Of a stretch of 64,000 bases of DNA, positions 9,341-18,432 are shown piece after piece. Both the position numbers and the translations under genes were made by a program. Source of the stretch: JAYPWI01 sp038135065. GTDB lineage: Bacteria; Actinomycetota; Acidimicrobiia; Acidimicrobiales; Poriferisodalaceae. The stretch is taken from the NCBI GenBank assembly GCA_038135065.1, contig JAYPWI010000004.1, forward strand, positions 94,512 to 158,511, read 5' to 3'. Every line of letters starts with the position of its first letter. Position 1 is the first letter of the stretch. The notes under the pieces are model-generated. The model worked only from the letters and a program-made list of their open reading frames with translations. It did not search any database and had not been told where the DNA came from.

Positions 9341-11387
9341 TCAGGTCCGGGCCGTGATCGTCAAGTCGACGATGTCGTCCATGATGGCTGCGAGTTCGAA
9401 GTTCTTCGGGGTGTACACCGCTGCAACCCCCGCTCCCTGCAGTGGAGGTCGGTCCTCCTCAGGGATGATGCCCCCGACGATCACCGGCGCCGTGACGCCT
9501 TCCCGCCGGAGAGCCTCCAGCACCGCTGGGACGAGTTGGAGGTGGCTTCCGCTGAGGATCGACAGTCCGACGACGTCGACGTCTTCGTCGCGCGCTGTCG
9601 CTGCGATGTGCTCCGGAGTCACTCGGATGCCTTCGTAGACCACCTCCATCCCTGCGTCGCGGGCGGCCACCGCAATCTGCTCGGCGCCGTTGCTGTGCCC
9701 GTCGAGCCCGGGTTTGGCGACCAGGAGACGCGGCGGTCCGCCGACGAGTCCTGCCGACCGCTCGGCAACCCGTCGCAGATCGGGTGAGCCGCGACGTGCG
9801 CCTCCGATTCCCGTCGGTGCCCGGTACTCGCCGAACACGTCTCGCAGGGTGGCCGCCCACTCGCCCGTGGTCGCCCCGGCTATGGCTGCTTCGATCGTCG
9901 GGGGCATGATGTTGTCGCTACCCTCCGCCGCCGAGCGCAGGGACGCCAATGCCTCGGCGACCCGGTCGCCGTCGCGCTGTGAACGCCAGAGGGCGACGTC
10001 AGCCGTGAGTTCCTCTTCCACGGCGGGATCGACTCGCAGGATGCTGCCCTCGCCCCCCAGCGGTGATGGCTCGCTCTCGGTGAACTGGTTCACCCCTACG
10101 ACGGTGAGGTCGCCCGACTCGATGGCCCGAACCCGATCGGTGTGGCTGGCAACGAGGCGGCGCTTCAACTCCTCGATCGCCGCGAAGGCACCACCGAGCT
10201 CGATGACCTCGTCCAATTCGGCTCGGGCCGAGGTGACCAGTCGAGCGGTGGCGTCTTCGATCACATGGGAGCCATCGAAGATGTCGTCGTACTCGAGCAG
10301 GTCGGTCTCGTGTGCCAACACCTGCTGGATGCGTAGCGACCACTGCTGATCCCAAGGCTTGGGTAGGCCTAGGGCCTCATTCCAGGCCGGAAGTTGGACT
10401 GACCGAGCTCGAGCCCGCTTGGACATGGTGACGCCGAGGGCCTCGAGGACGATGCGTTGCACGTTGTTCTCGGGCTGCGCCTCGGTGAGGCCGAGCGAAT
10501 TGACTTGGACCCCGTAGCGGAAGCGACGGAGCTTGGGGTCCTCCACCCCGTAGCGGTCCCGGCAGATCTCGTCCCACATCTGGGTGAAGGCCCGCATTTT
10601 GCAGATCTCTTCGACGAAGCGGATTCCTGCATTCACGAAGAACGAGATGCTGCCCACCACCCGGGGGAAGTCGGCGGGCGGGACCTGGCCGGAGTCGCGT
10701 ACGGCATCGAGGATGTCGATGGCGTTCGCCAGAGCGAAGGCGATCTCCTGGACGGGCGTCGCCCCTGCTTCCTGCAGGTGATAGCTGCAGATGTTGATGG
10801 GGTTCCAGTGGGGTACGTGGGCCGAGCAGTAGGCGATCATGTCGACGATGAGCCGCCGGCTGGCTTCGGGGGGAAAGATGTAGGTGCCCCGGCTGAGGTA
10901 CTCCTTGACGATGTCGTTCTGCGTCGTGCCGCGCAGAGCGACCGGCTCGACACCCTGGTTGCGGGCGTTGGCCACGTACAGGCCGAGCATCCACGCAGCA
11001 GTCGCGTTGATGGTCATGGACGTGTTCATCTGGCCGACGGGGATCTGATCGAGCAGGGCATCCATGTGCCCGAGGTGGCAGACGGGTACGCCGACCTTGC
11101 CCACCTCGCCTGCCGCAAGCGGGTGGGCGGGGTCGTAACCGGGGNNNNNNNNNNCCGTTGGCAAAGGCGTCGTCCGTCGTCCATTGCTCGCCGTCGGAGA
11201 TGACGCCGACCTCGCCGGCCGCGAGTTCGTGGTCGGGGTCGTAACCGGTTTGGGTTGGCAGGTCGAAGGCGATCGACAGGCCGGTCTGCCCCTTGGCCAG
11301 GTTCGTCCGGTACAACTCGTTGGACGCAGCAGCCGTCGAGTGCCCGGAGTAGGTCCGCATCATCCACGGTCGGTCGCGGTCGGCCAT
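9341..11387 (-). CDS. Ethylmalonyl-CoA/methylmalonyl-CoA mutase-like protein, interrupted by an assembly gap
   Basis: The N-terminus (RPWMMRTYSGHSTAAASNEL) and the stretch CHLGHMDALLDQIP resemble the MeaA/Ecm branch of B12-dependent acyl-CoA mutases. The C-terminal cobalamin domain carries the DxHxxG motif in KPGLDGHSNGAEQ. Catalytic and B12 domains lie on one chain. The enzyme would rearrange the carbon skeleton of a branched dicarboxylic acyl-CoA. Ten Ns at 11145-11154 break the gene, and the reading frame changes across them if the gap is taken as exactly ten bases. A motif is repeated on the two sides of the gap. ATG 11387 has an AAGGAG site. Confidence 0.8.
11145..11154. other. Assembly gap of ten N inside the mutase gene
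   Basis: Ten Ns separate two stretches that encode near-copies of the same motif: TGYDPDHELAAGEVG before the gap and PGYDPAHPLAAGEVG after it, in gene order. The frames join only if the real gap is a multiple of three. Known relatives have one copy of this motif, so a scaffold join between overlapping or strain-variant contigs is likely. Confidence 0.95.
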
Positions 11388-11429
11388 GGCTGCTCCTTCG
11401 GTCCGCCCCGAAGGGGAAGGGGCGCCGGA

Positions 11430-12137
11430 TCAGCCGTCGAGCATACGGAAGGTCATAGGCCGATACCAGATTTCGGCCAGGGGTCGCTCGACTGCAGCGC
11501 CGAGCAGTTCGAGGTAACCGGACCTGTCGACCTCGATGGCTCCGAGACTCTCCAGGTGTGGGGTGTTCCACTGGATGTCCACCAGGGCTCCGCCCGTCAC
11601 CTTCATGGCATCGACGAGGGCGACAAGGGCGACCTTCGAGGCGTCGGTCTCGCGGTGGAACATGGACTCACCGGCGAAGAAGGCGCCGATGCCCACCCCG
11701 TACAGGCCACCGGCCAGGCGTCCGTCCCGCCAGGTCTCGACACTGTGGGCCCAACCCAACTCGTGAAGCTTCAAGTAGGCGGAACGGATCTCGTTGCTGA
11801 TCCACCCGTGAGCCCGGTCGGGGTCGGCGCAGGCATCGAGTACCTGTTCGAATGCGCTGTCCACCCGGATCTCGAAATCTCTGCACGAGCGCCGCAGGGA
11901 GCGCGACACCCTCAGGTAACTGAGCGGCAGGATGCCCCGGGGGTTGGGCGACCACCATCCGATGGTCTCACCGAGGGGCATGGGGAACAGGCCGCAACGA
12001 TACGCGGCCAGGAGGGTGCCGGGCTCGAGATCGGCTCCGGCTCCGACGAGACCGTTCTCGTCTGCGGTGGTTGCGGAAGGGAATGACCAGCGGGTGGGAG
12101 GCGGCTCGACTGGTCCGGCGGAGGGATGACGGCGCAT
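11430..12137 (-). CDS. aat: Leucyl/phenylalanyl-tRNA-protein transferase
   Basis: The 235 residues carry the family signature: YRCGLFPMPLGE with WWSPNPRGILPL in the first third, the LAGGLYGVGIGAFFAGESMFH core near residue 150 and DIQWNTPHLESLGA near 200. The enzyme moves Leu or Phe from tRNA to proteins with N-terminal Lys or Arg, marking them for ClpAP/ClpS degradation. The length is normal. It lies 42 bases upstream of the mutase gene on the same strand and could be cotranscribed with it. No ClpS or ClpA gene is nearby. Confidence 0.93.
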   Translation of the reverse strand: MRRHPSAGPVEPPPTRWSFPSATTADENGLVGAGADLEPGTLLAAYRCGLFPMPLGETIGWWSPNPRGILPLSYLRVSRSLRRSCRDFEIRVDSAFEQVLDACADPDRAHGWISNEIRSAYLKLHELGWAHSVETWRDGRLAGGLYGVGIGAFFAGESMFHRETDASKVALVALVDAMKVTGGALVDIQWNTPHLESLGAIEVDRSGYLELLGAAVERPLAEIWYRPMTFRMLDG

Positions 12138-12235
12138 GAGGCCACATTACGCCGGTATCCCCGTCGCTCGCGAAGTGAACTCCGATTGATCGGCACAGAG
12201 ATAGACGATGCTGCCCCTGAGCGACAGACCGACTG

Positions 12236-13084
12236 TCAGGAACTGCGGAGGGTGGCGATCTCGTCGTCCGTTGCCAGCCGAATGGTGACCGTCTCGATCA
12301 CCACATCGGTGGTCGGTACATCGGCGACGGGGCGACCGCCGATCGTGCGGGACTCGGTAGCCAACGACCCGATGGCGAGCGGCACGTCGATGCCGTCCAC
12401 GACCGCGCCGAGCAGGGAGTAGTTGAGGGGTAGCGCCTCACCTGCCGCTCCGGTGACGATGAAGAACTGTGACCCGTTGGACGTAGGGTCACCGGCGTTG
12501 GCCATGGCCAACGACCCGACCTCGTAGACCGCGTCCTCGGGCGGATAGGCCCCCGTGAAGCGATAGCCAGGGCCGCCGGTGCCGTAGCCGTCTTCGAGGT
12601 CTCCCCCCTGTATCACGAACCCGTCGATCACTCGGTGGAAGATGGTCCCGTCGTAGGCGTGGTAGCGGGCGAGGACCACGAAATTGTTCACGCTGCGGTC
12701 GTCGAGCTGTGGGTCCAACAGGGCGGTGAAGGTTCCGGCCGATGTGGCGAACTCGGCTGCGTACACGGCCTCGACGTCGATGCAGTTGCGCGGCGGGTTC
12801 TCGAAGGTGGTGCGTCGCTCCGAGGAACCGTCCTCGGCCGGGCATTCGGCAGAGGAGAACAACACGGTCTGGGATGGGCTGGCCTCGGTGGTGGTGGGCC
12901 CGGCTGCGGAACCATCACCGTCACCGCTGAGGACGCTGTAGAGAAAGGCGATGCCGACGACCGAGGCGACGATGATCACCCATCTGACGATGAGACGGGT
13001 CCGCTTGGCCTTGGTGGCAGCTCGAGCTTCCTGCTCGAGTCGTTCCATCCGGTTGGCCCGCTGCCGTTCCCGCTTGTCGTTCAT
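12236..13084 (-). CDS. Membrane-anchored cyclophilin-type peptidyl-prolyl isomerase
   Basis: The 282 residues start with a highly charged cytoplasmic segment, followed by one membrane helix (residues about 30-50). A Thr/Ser-rich linker comes next and then a cyclophilin domain from about residue 105. The core motifs FHRVIDGFVIQGGD and NGSQFFIV are intact, so cis-trans isomerase activity is expected outside the cytoplasmic membrane, where it would help fold exported proteins. The gene diverges from lysC with a spacer of about 98 bases. Confidence 0.9.
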   Translation of the reverse strand: MNDKRERQRANRMERLEQEARAATKAKRTRLIVRWVIIVASVVGIAFLYSVLSGDGDGSAAGPTTTEASPSQTVLFSSAECPAEDGSSERRTTFENPPRNCIDVEAVYAAEFATSAGTFTALLDPQLDDRSVNNFVVLARYHAYDGTIFHRVIDGFVIQGGDLEDGYGTGGPGYRFTGAYPPEDAVYEVGSLAMANAGDPTSNGSQFFIVTGAAGEALPLNYSLLGAVVDGIDVPLAIGSLATESRTIGGRPVADVPTTDVVIETVTIRLATDDEIATLRSS

Positions 13085-13182
13085 GGCCGGTCACGGTAGC
13101 AATCCGGTCCTTCGATCACGCTCACCATCGTTTGGCCAAGGCCGAGGTGGACAGGGTCTGGAGACCGCTACCCTTCGCCGAC

Positions 13183-14397
13183 GTGGCACTCGTCGTCCAG
13201 AAGTTCGGAGGCACCTCGGTCGCTGACCCCGATCGTATGCGGGAGGTCGCGGCCCATGTGAAGCGCTGCCGCGGGCGAGGCGACGACGTGGTGCTGGTGG
13301 TGTCGGCCATGGGCAAGGAAACCGACGAGCTTCTGCGCTTGGTCGACGAGGTCACCGACAATCCACCGGGGCGGGAGCTCGACATGCTCATCACCGCCGG
13401 GGAGCGCAAGGCGATCGCCCTCATGTGCATGGCGCTCAACGACAGCGGTGTGGCTGCTGACTCCTTCACCGGGTCGCAGGCGGGCTTCGTGACCGACACC
13501 AACCACACCAATGCGAAGATTCTCTCGGTGGATCCCTATCGGGTGCGGGCGTCGATCGATGCTGGGCGGGTGGCCGTGGTGGCAGGCGCCCAGGGTGTCT
13601 CGACCGACAACAACGTGACCTTTCTGGGTAGGGGTGGTTCTGACACCACGGCGGTGGCGCTGGCCCACGGGCTGGGAGCCGACGCCTGTGAGCTGTACAC
13701 CGACGTGTCGGGCGTGTTCACCACCGATCCTCGGGTCTGTCCCACGGCTCGAAAGATGGCCCGCATCTCGTTCGACGAGTTGCTCGAGATGACTGCGGTG
13801 GGCTGTCCGAAGCCGGCGATGCGGTCGGTCGAGGTGGCCAGGGCATACGGGGTGCCCCTCCACGTTCGTTCTGCGTTCACCTGGGAGCCCGGTACTTGGG
13901 TGATGAAGGAGGATCCATCGATGGAACATGCGATCATCACCGGGGTCGTGCCGGATACGTCCCAGGCAAAGCTGACCATCGTCGGGGTCAGAGACGAACC
14001 CGGCATCGCAGCTCGGGTGTTCCGCAACTTGGCCGACGCCGATGTCAACGTCGACATGATCGTCCAGAATGTGGGCGACCACGGACGCACCGATATTTCG
14101 TTCACCGTCCCTCAAGAGGACCTACAGGTGTCCAGAGCTGCGTGTGAATCAATGTCCGGTGACGTGGATTTCACGTCCGTGACCGCTGACGGCAATATCG
14201 GGCGCGTGTCGCTCGTGGGGGCAGGCATGGCCTCGAACCCAGGGGTGGCGGCCACCATGTTCGAGACGCTGGCAGCCAACGGCATCAATATCGAGATGAT
14301 TGCGACCTCGCCCATCCGCATCAGTTGCGTGGTTGCAGAGCCCGACGTCGACCGGGCGACGGTGGCCCTCCACGACGCCTTCGGTCTCGGCGACTGA
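13183..14397 (+). CDS. lysC: Aspartate kinase
   Basis: The 404 residues begin VALVVQKFGGTSVADPDRM, the classic aspartokinase N-terminus, read from GTG 13183; an in-frame ATG at 13132 would add an unlikely extension. GRGGSDTTAVALA and the ELYTDVSGV motif mark the kinase domain. Two ACT domains occupy the last 140 residues and would bind Lys or Thr for feedback control. It catalyses the first step from aspartate to Lys, Met and Thr. A separate beta subunit from an internal start near 13921 is possible, as in mycobacteria and corynebacteria, but is not shown here. asd follows 64 bases downstream. Confidence 0.93.
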   Translation: MALVVQKFGGTSVADPDRMREVAAHVKRCRGRGDDVVLVVSAMGKETDELLRLVDEVTDNPPGRELDMLITAGERKAIALMCMALNDSGVAADSFTGSQAGFVTDTNHTNAKILSVDPYRVRASIDAGRVAVVAGAQGVSTDNNVTFLGRGGSDTTAVALAHGLGADACELYTDVSGVFTTDPRVCPTARKMARISFDELLEMTAVGCPKPAMRSVEVARAYGVPLHVRSAFTWEPGTWVMKEDPSMEHAIITGVVPDTSQAKLTIVGVRDEPGIAARVFRNLADADVNVDMIVQNVGDHGRTDISFTVPQEDLQVSRAACESMSGDVDFTSVTADGNIGRVSLVGAGMASNPGVAATMFETLAANGINIEMIATSPIRISCVVAEPDVDRATVALHDAFGLGD

Positions 14398-14461
14398 ACA
14401 GCGCGTCCCGGTTGCCTCGGTCGTCGTCTGAGCGAACCGGGTAGTCGGTAGCCTCGCGACC

Positions 14462-15484
14462 ATGCGCGTTGGAATCGTTGGAGCGACCGGTCAGGTCGGC
14501 GGTGTGATGCGGTCGATCCTGGCCGAACGGGCCTTCCCCATCGAAGAGTTGCGACTGTTCGCCTCGGCTCGTTCGGCCGGTCGGACGCTCGAGTGGCAGG
14601 GTCGCGACGTTGTTGTGGAAGACGCTGCTGCCGCTGACTACCGGGGACTCGACATCGCCTTGTTCTCGGCTGGGAAGACGACCTCGTTGGCCATCGCCGA
14701 GAAGGTGGCGGACCAGGGCGTGCTGGTGATCGACAACTCCTCCGCCTGGCGCATGCACGACGATGTGCCCCTGGTCGTTCCCGAAGTGAACGGAGCCGCA
14801 GTGGTCGATCCCCCCAAGGGGATCATCGCCAACCCAAATTGCACGACGATGGCGGCCATGCCTGTGCTGGCTCCCCTCCACGCGGAGGCCGGGCTGACCG
14901 CCATGGTGGCCGCCACGTACCAAGCGGTGTCGGGAGCCGGCCTGGCCGGCGTTGCCGAGCTGGCCGAACAGCTTCGAGCCACCCTCGATGGAGCCGAAGG
15001 TCTGGCCTTCGACGGTGACGCAGTCACCCACCCCCAGCCGGGGGCGTTCGCCCAGCCCATTGCCCACAACGTGCTGGCCCACGCCGGCAGTTTCGTTGAC
15101 GACGGGACCGGAGAGACGGACGAGGAACAGAAGCTGCGCAACGAGAGTCGCAAGATCCTGGGTATCCCGGACCTTGCGGTGTCGGGTACCTGCGTCAGAG
15201 TTCCCGTGTTCACCGGTCATTCCCTGGCCCTGAACCTCCGCTTTTCCTCGCCGATCACTCCCGAGCGGGCTCTCGAGCTTCTGGCCGATGCTCCGGGCGT
15301 GGTGCTCAGCGATGTGCCTACCCCGCTGGGTGCTGCTGGGCGAGATCCGTCCTATGTCGGTCGAGTTCGGCGCGACCCCACCGTGGAGCACGGACTGGCC
15401 ATGTTCGTGGTGGGCGACAATCTTCGGAAGGGCGCAGCCCTCAATGCCGTGCAAATCGCCGAAGAGGTCGCAGGTCGGAGCTGA
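14462..15484 (+). CDS. asd: Aspartate-semialdehyde dehydrogenase
   Basis: The 340 residues show the NADP-binding GATGQVGGVMRSIL motif at the N-terminus and the active-site Cys127 in NPNCTTMAAMP. The enzyme reduces aspartyl phosphate, made by the upstream LysC, to the semialdehyde, so the two genes form one pathway unit. Length and motifs are those of the bacterial family. The ATG lies 64 bases after lysC. A lipoprotein gene begins 3 bases after the stop and is probably cotranscribed. Confidence 0.95.
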   Translation: MRVGIVGATGQVGGVMRSILAERAFPIEELRLFASARSAGRTLEWQGRDVVVEDAAAADYRGLDIALFSAGKTTSLAIAEKVADQGVLVIDNSSAWRMHDDVPLVVPEVNGAAVVDPPKGIIANPNCTTMAAMPVLAPLHAEAGLTAMVAATYQAVSGAGLAGVAELAEQLRATLDGAEGLAFDGDAVTHPQPGAFAQPIAHNVLAHAGSFVDDGTGETDEEQKLRNESRKILGIPDLAVSGTCVRVPVFTGHSLALNLRFSSPITPERALELLADAPGVVLSDVPTPLGAAGRDPSYVGRVRRDPTVEHGLAMFVVGDNLRKGAALNAVQIAEEVAGRS

Positions 15485-15487
15485 ACC

Positions 15488-16264
15488 GTGGTCCGTTGGG
15501 CTGTGGTCGTGGCGCTGACCCTCGTTGCTTGCGGGGGACCCACCAGCGGCGATCCCGAGGTCGGACTGCGCACCGAGGTAGGTGACGTCGAGTCGGCTGA
15601 ACGGCTTGCCGGGACCACGGTGACCAACTCGTCGTTGGCACCCGACGCGCCCGGTGCGGGCACCTCGTCGACGACGGTGGCGGAGCTCGTCGAGGATCGG
15701 TCGGAACCTCAGGTCTCCGCCATCACCTCGACTACCACGACCGAGGTCCCGTGTCGCAACGCTTCCGTGGGTGATGTCGAGTTCGAAGTGACTGAGCACG
15801 AGTGGTCGCTGCAGAGCCCGCAGGGCTTGACGTCCGACCCCGTTATCGAGGGGTCTGCCTTCGACCTCGCCGTTGGCGGGCTTCCCCAACTCGATGATGA
15901 CCCGTCCCCCGAATTGCTCGTGGTGGTCAGGCCCGACGCCGCAGAGGGCCATGAACAGCAGCGCGCACGTGTTGTCGTGTTCGATCCGAAGGGCTGCAGC
16001 CTCGTGCAGCCCGTGACGTCGTTCGGTGGCACCGCTCTCGATCCTCTCGTCGGGTTCGATGCGGCCAGGGCGGGTGGGGTGAGGTGTGCGGACGGACTGC
16101 TGATCGTGACGGACCTCGTGGAGCAGGAGGACGGACCCCAGGTTCGGTGGGAAGGTGAGAAGGTCGGGTACGCCCTGTACGGCGGACTGTGGGAGCAGGA
16201 ATGGACGACGCCCGTCTCCTTCGAGTCGGGCGAGCTGGTCGATGTGGTCGGCCTGTGGTGCTGA
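15488..16264 (+). CDS. Putative lipoprotein of unknown function
   Basis: The 258 residues begin with a short hydrophobic signal (VRWAVVVALTLVACGG) whose LVAC lipobox predicts lipidation of the Cys and an extracytoplasmic location. The mature part starts with a Ser/Thr/Asp-rich spacer of about 60 residues, then a compact region with two further Cys and several beta-like stretches. No known domain is recognised. It starts with GTG 3 bases after asd. Nothing suggests a direct role in amino-acid synthesis. Confidence 0.7.
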   Translation: MVRWAVVVALTLVACGGPTSGDPEVGLRTEVGDVESAERLAGTTVTNSSLAPDAPGAGTSSTTVAELVEDRSEPQVSAITSTTTTEVPCRNASVGDVEFEVTEHEWSLQSPQGLTSDPVIEGSAFDLAVGGLPQLDDDPSPELLVVVRPDAAEGHEQQRARVVVFDPKGCSLVQPVTSFGGTALDPLVGFDAARAGGVRCADGLLIVTDLVEQEDGPQVRWEGEKVGYALYGGLWEQEWTTPVSFESGELVDVVGLWC

Positions 16265-16271
16265 GCGCTGG

Positions 16272-16571
16272 TCAGCTTCGGATGGACAGGTCGACGCACG
16301 TGCAGGGACTGGCCTGACAGGCTGGGCAGCCCTGTCCATAGCGCTGTACGGCGTCTGACATCGACAGGTCGAGCTGGGCGGCCAGGGAGGCGAGCCACGC
16401 CAATACGTCGCCCAACTCGTGCAGCTGTTGCTCGCGCGTGCCTTTGCGGACGGCCTGAGCCAGTTCGCCCAACTCCTCGGTGAGCCAGGCGATGGTGGCT
16501 GCCACCCCCCGCTCGGTGTCGCGCAGGCCGTAGGTGGTGACCATCAGCTGCTGCAGTTCGTCGAGATGCAC
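16272..16571 (-). CDS. MazG-like nucleotide pyrophosphohydrolase family protein
   Basis: This 99-residue protein has the all-alpha NTP pyrophosphatase pattern: TIAWLTEELGELAQAVR supplies an EExxE-type metal site and HELGDVLAWLASLAAQ the downstream acidic helix. It would hydrolyse nucleoside triphosphates to monophosphates, possibly as house-cleaning. An unusual feature is a Cys-rich tail, CPACQASPCTC, near the C-terminus that could bind zinc. The gene is downstream of, and on the same strand as, the selenoprotein gene, with 28 bases between them. Confidence 0.75.
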   Translation of the reverse strand: MHLDELQQLMVTTYGLRDTERGVAATIAWLTEELGELAQAVRKGTREQQLHELGDVLAWLASLAAQLDLSMSDAVQRYGQGCPACQASPCTCVDLSIRS

Positions 16572-16599
16572 GTTGTCGGACCCTAGTGGGGGGACCGGA

Positions 16600-17694
16600 T
16601 CAGGGCCGCCACTGCGGGTAGTAGTTCTCCGCCCCCATGGCCTGGACGTCGGTGAGCCAGTCGCCCTCGTAGGGCCAAGCCCCTGGGTCGTCGTCGGAGG
16701 GACCCTGCCAGAAGCGCTCGAGGGGTCCGTCGATGCCTCCCTCGAGCGACCACGCCTGACGGCGGTAGGAGAAGTTGGACGGCATCAGCCGGTGGGCCTC
16801 CCGGAAATGGCCGATGGCCCCCGCGTGGTCGCCGGACGTCTCGAGGTGGGTGGCCAGTTCGAAGTGGGCCTGTCCCAGGGCCACCTGGCTGTCCCGGGGT
16901 TCGGATCGGGCGATCACCTCGGCAGGGTCGAGGGCGTAGATCGAGTCCGAGCCGCGGGCCACCCAGTCGCGCAGGGCTACTTCGTAGGCGCCGGGGTCGG
17001 TCTGGATCCGGCTGGCCTCGCCGAAGATGCGGGCGATGCGGTCGGGGAGTTCCGTGGCGCCGGCCAGCGCGGCGCGCTCGACCTTGCGGGGCGCAGGAGC
17101 GACCTCGGCCGGACGCACGATCATGCCGTCCTCGTCGATCCACACCCCGTTCGGGATATTGATCACCCCGAAGAGCTCGGCCATGACGTGGTGTTCGTCG
17201 ATGAGCGACGGGTGTTCGGCCGCCGCTGCCTCGATGAAGGGCCGGCAGGCTTGGGCACCCATGGTGTCGAGGCCGACGGTGACCACCTCGAGGCCCTGGG
17301 GATGCAGTTCGGCTCGTAGTTCCTGCCACACGGGCAGGTCACGGGAGCACCCTCAGTAGGGCGCCCAGGCGACGAGCATCACCTTGTGTCCTCGCAAGGA
17401 GGACAGTCGGAACTCGTTGCCGTCGAGGTCGGGGAGCACCAACTCGGGAGCTCGGGCATCGATCAGGGTGCGGCCCGATCCACCCCACGGTCCCAGGGCC
17501 CACGGGCCGTCGGCCGATGCGGCGACGAGGGGGAGCCCCATCGCATCGGCAAGCGAGGTTACGTCCACCGTCTCACCAACGGCGTCGGGCAGAGGGATGC
17601 ACACCTCGCCCCGGCATGCACCCTCGGGCTTGAGTTCCCAACCGGTGCCGTCCTCGAACTCGCGCCGGCTGATCTGTAGGTGGTCGAGCAGCAT
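16600..17694 (-). CDS. Selenocysteine-containing TlpA/AhpC-fold redox protein, UGA read as Sec114
   Basis: One frame runs from ATG 17694 to 16600, broken only by TGA at 17353-17355. Read through as selenocysteine it gives 364 residues. Around the UGA the protein reads VAWAPYUGCSRDLPVW, with Sec at the position of the first redox Cys of thioredoxin-fold proteins and Cys two residues later. Residues about 80-195 form the redoxin domain, including the likely cis-Pro loop NIPNGVWIDEDG. The C-terminal third has a TPR-like repeat (QVALGQAHFELATHLETSGD). The N-terminus has Cys27 and Cys32. A SECIS-like hairpin follows the UGA, and selA, selB and tRNA-Sec lie in this window. The role is probably thiol-disulfide or peroxide chemistry. 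Treating UGA as a stop would give a 113-residue fragment. Confidence 0.85.
17322..17338 (-). promoter_or_regulatory. SECIS-like hairpin of the selenoprotein mRNA
   Basis: On the coding strand the sequence CCTGCCCGTGTGGCAGG folds into a perfect six-pair stem with a five-base CGUGU loop. It begins 14 bases after the UGA, and the loop starts 20 bases after it. Bacterial SECIS elements typically lie just downstream of the UGA with a G near the start of the apical loop; both hold here. SelB would bind it. The hairpin is inside the coding sequence. Confidence 0.7.
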
Positions 17695-17748
17695 TGGCGG
17701 AGCCTACCGGCGCCCGGCGGCCTCAGGATCCGTGGGAGACTCCAGTAC

Positions 17749-18426
17749 ATGGATCTCTACGACGTCATGCGCACCACCTTCGCCTGCCGGGACTTCACCG
17801 ACGACGACGTGCCCGACGAGGTGCTCTACCGGATCCTCGACGGGGCCCGATTTGCCCCCAGCGGGGGCAACCGGCAGGGCGGCAAGGTGATCGTGGTCCG
17901 CGATCCCGAGACCAAGAAACGGCTCGGCAAGCTGTGCATCCCCGCCATTCGGATCGCATCGGAGCAGCTCAAAGCCGGCGAGACCTATTGGCAGGCCGTG
18001 TACCCCAGCGCGGTGGACACCGAGGCCGCAGCACGCGACGAGAGCATCAAGAACTTCATCCCGATGTTCGATCACCTCGACGAGGTGCCCGTGGTTCTGC
18101 TGATCGCCGTCGACCTGACCGTGGTCGCATCGATGGACAAAGACCTCGACCGGGTCGGTGTGGTCAGTGGCGGCTCGATCTACCCGCTGGTGTGGAGCAT
18201 CCTGCTCGGGGCCCGCAACGAGGGCTACGGCGGGGTACTGACCACCCTGATCGCGACCGCGGAACCCGAGGTGAAGCAACTCATGGGTCTGGGTCCTGAG
18301 ATGGCGGTGGCTGCCATGCTGCCCATCGGCAAACCCGTGAAGCAGCTCACCAAGCTGCGTCGCAACGCGGTCGAGGAGTTCGTGGTGCGGGAGCGGGCCG
18401 ACGGCGAGCCGTTCAGCCTGGGCTGA
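17749..18426 (+). CDS. Nitroreductase family protein
   Basis: The 225 residues match FMN-dependent nitroreductases: MDLYDVMRTTFACRDFTDDDVPDEVLYRILDGARFAPSGGN-type N-terminus with the FMN-phosphate Arg and Ser, and a SIYPLVWSILLGARNEGYGG helix near residue 145. The family reduces nitro groups, quinones or enones with NAD(P)H. ATG 17749 is preferred to an upstream GTG at 17680 because homologues begin just before YDVMRTT. It diverges from the selenoprotein gene with a 54-base spacer that must hold both promoters. Confidence 0.85.
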   Translation: MDLYDVMRTTFACRDFTDDDVPDEVLYRILDGARFAPSGGNRQGGKVIVVRDPETKKRLGKLCIPAIRIASEQLKAGETYWQAVYPSAVDTEAAARDESIKNFIPMFDHLDEVPVVLLIAVDLTVVASMDKDLDRVGVVSGGSIYPLVWSILLGARNEGYGGVLTTLIATAEPEVKQLMGLGPEMAVAAMLPIGKPVKQLTKLRRNAVEEFVVRERADGEPFSLG

Positions 18427-18432
18427 GTTCGG

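Noticed and set aside
14321..16339. Long antisense open frame of 672 residues
   Set aside because: It lies opposite asd and the lipoprotein gene, which have clear motifs. Its sequence is rich in His, Gly and Arg, typical of the antisense of GC-rich codons.
17353..17355. TGA as a true stop or assembly error
   Set aside because: Both sides are one continuous fold in the same frame, a hairpin follows at SECIS distance, and the decoding genes are present. An error is possible but less likely than selenocysteine.
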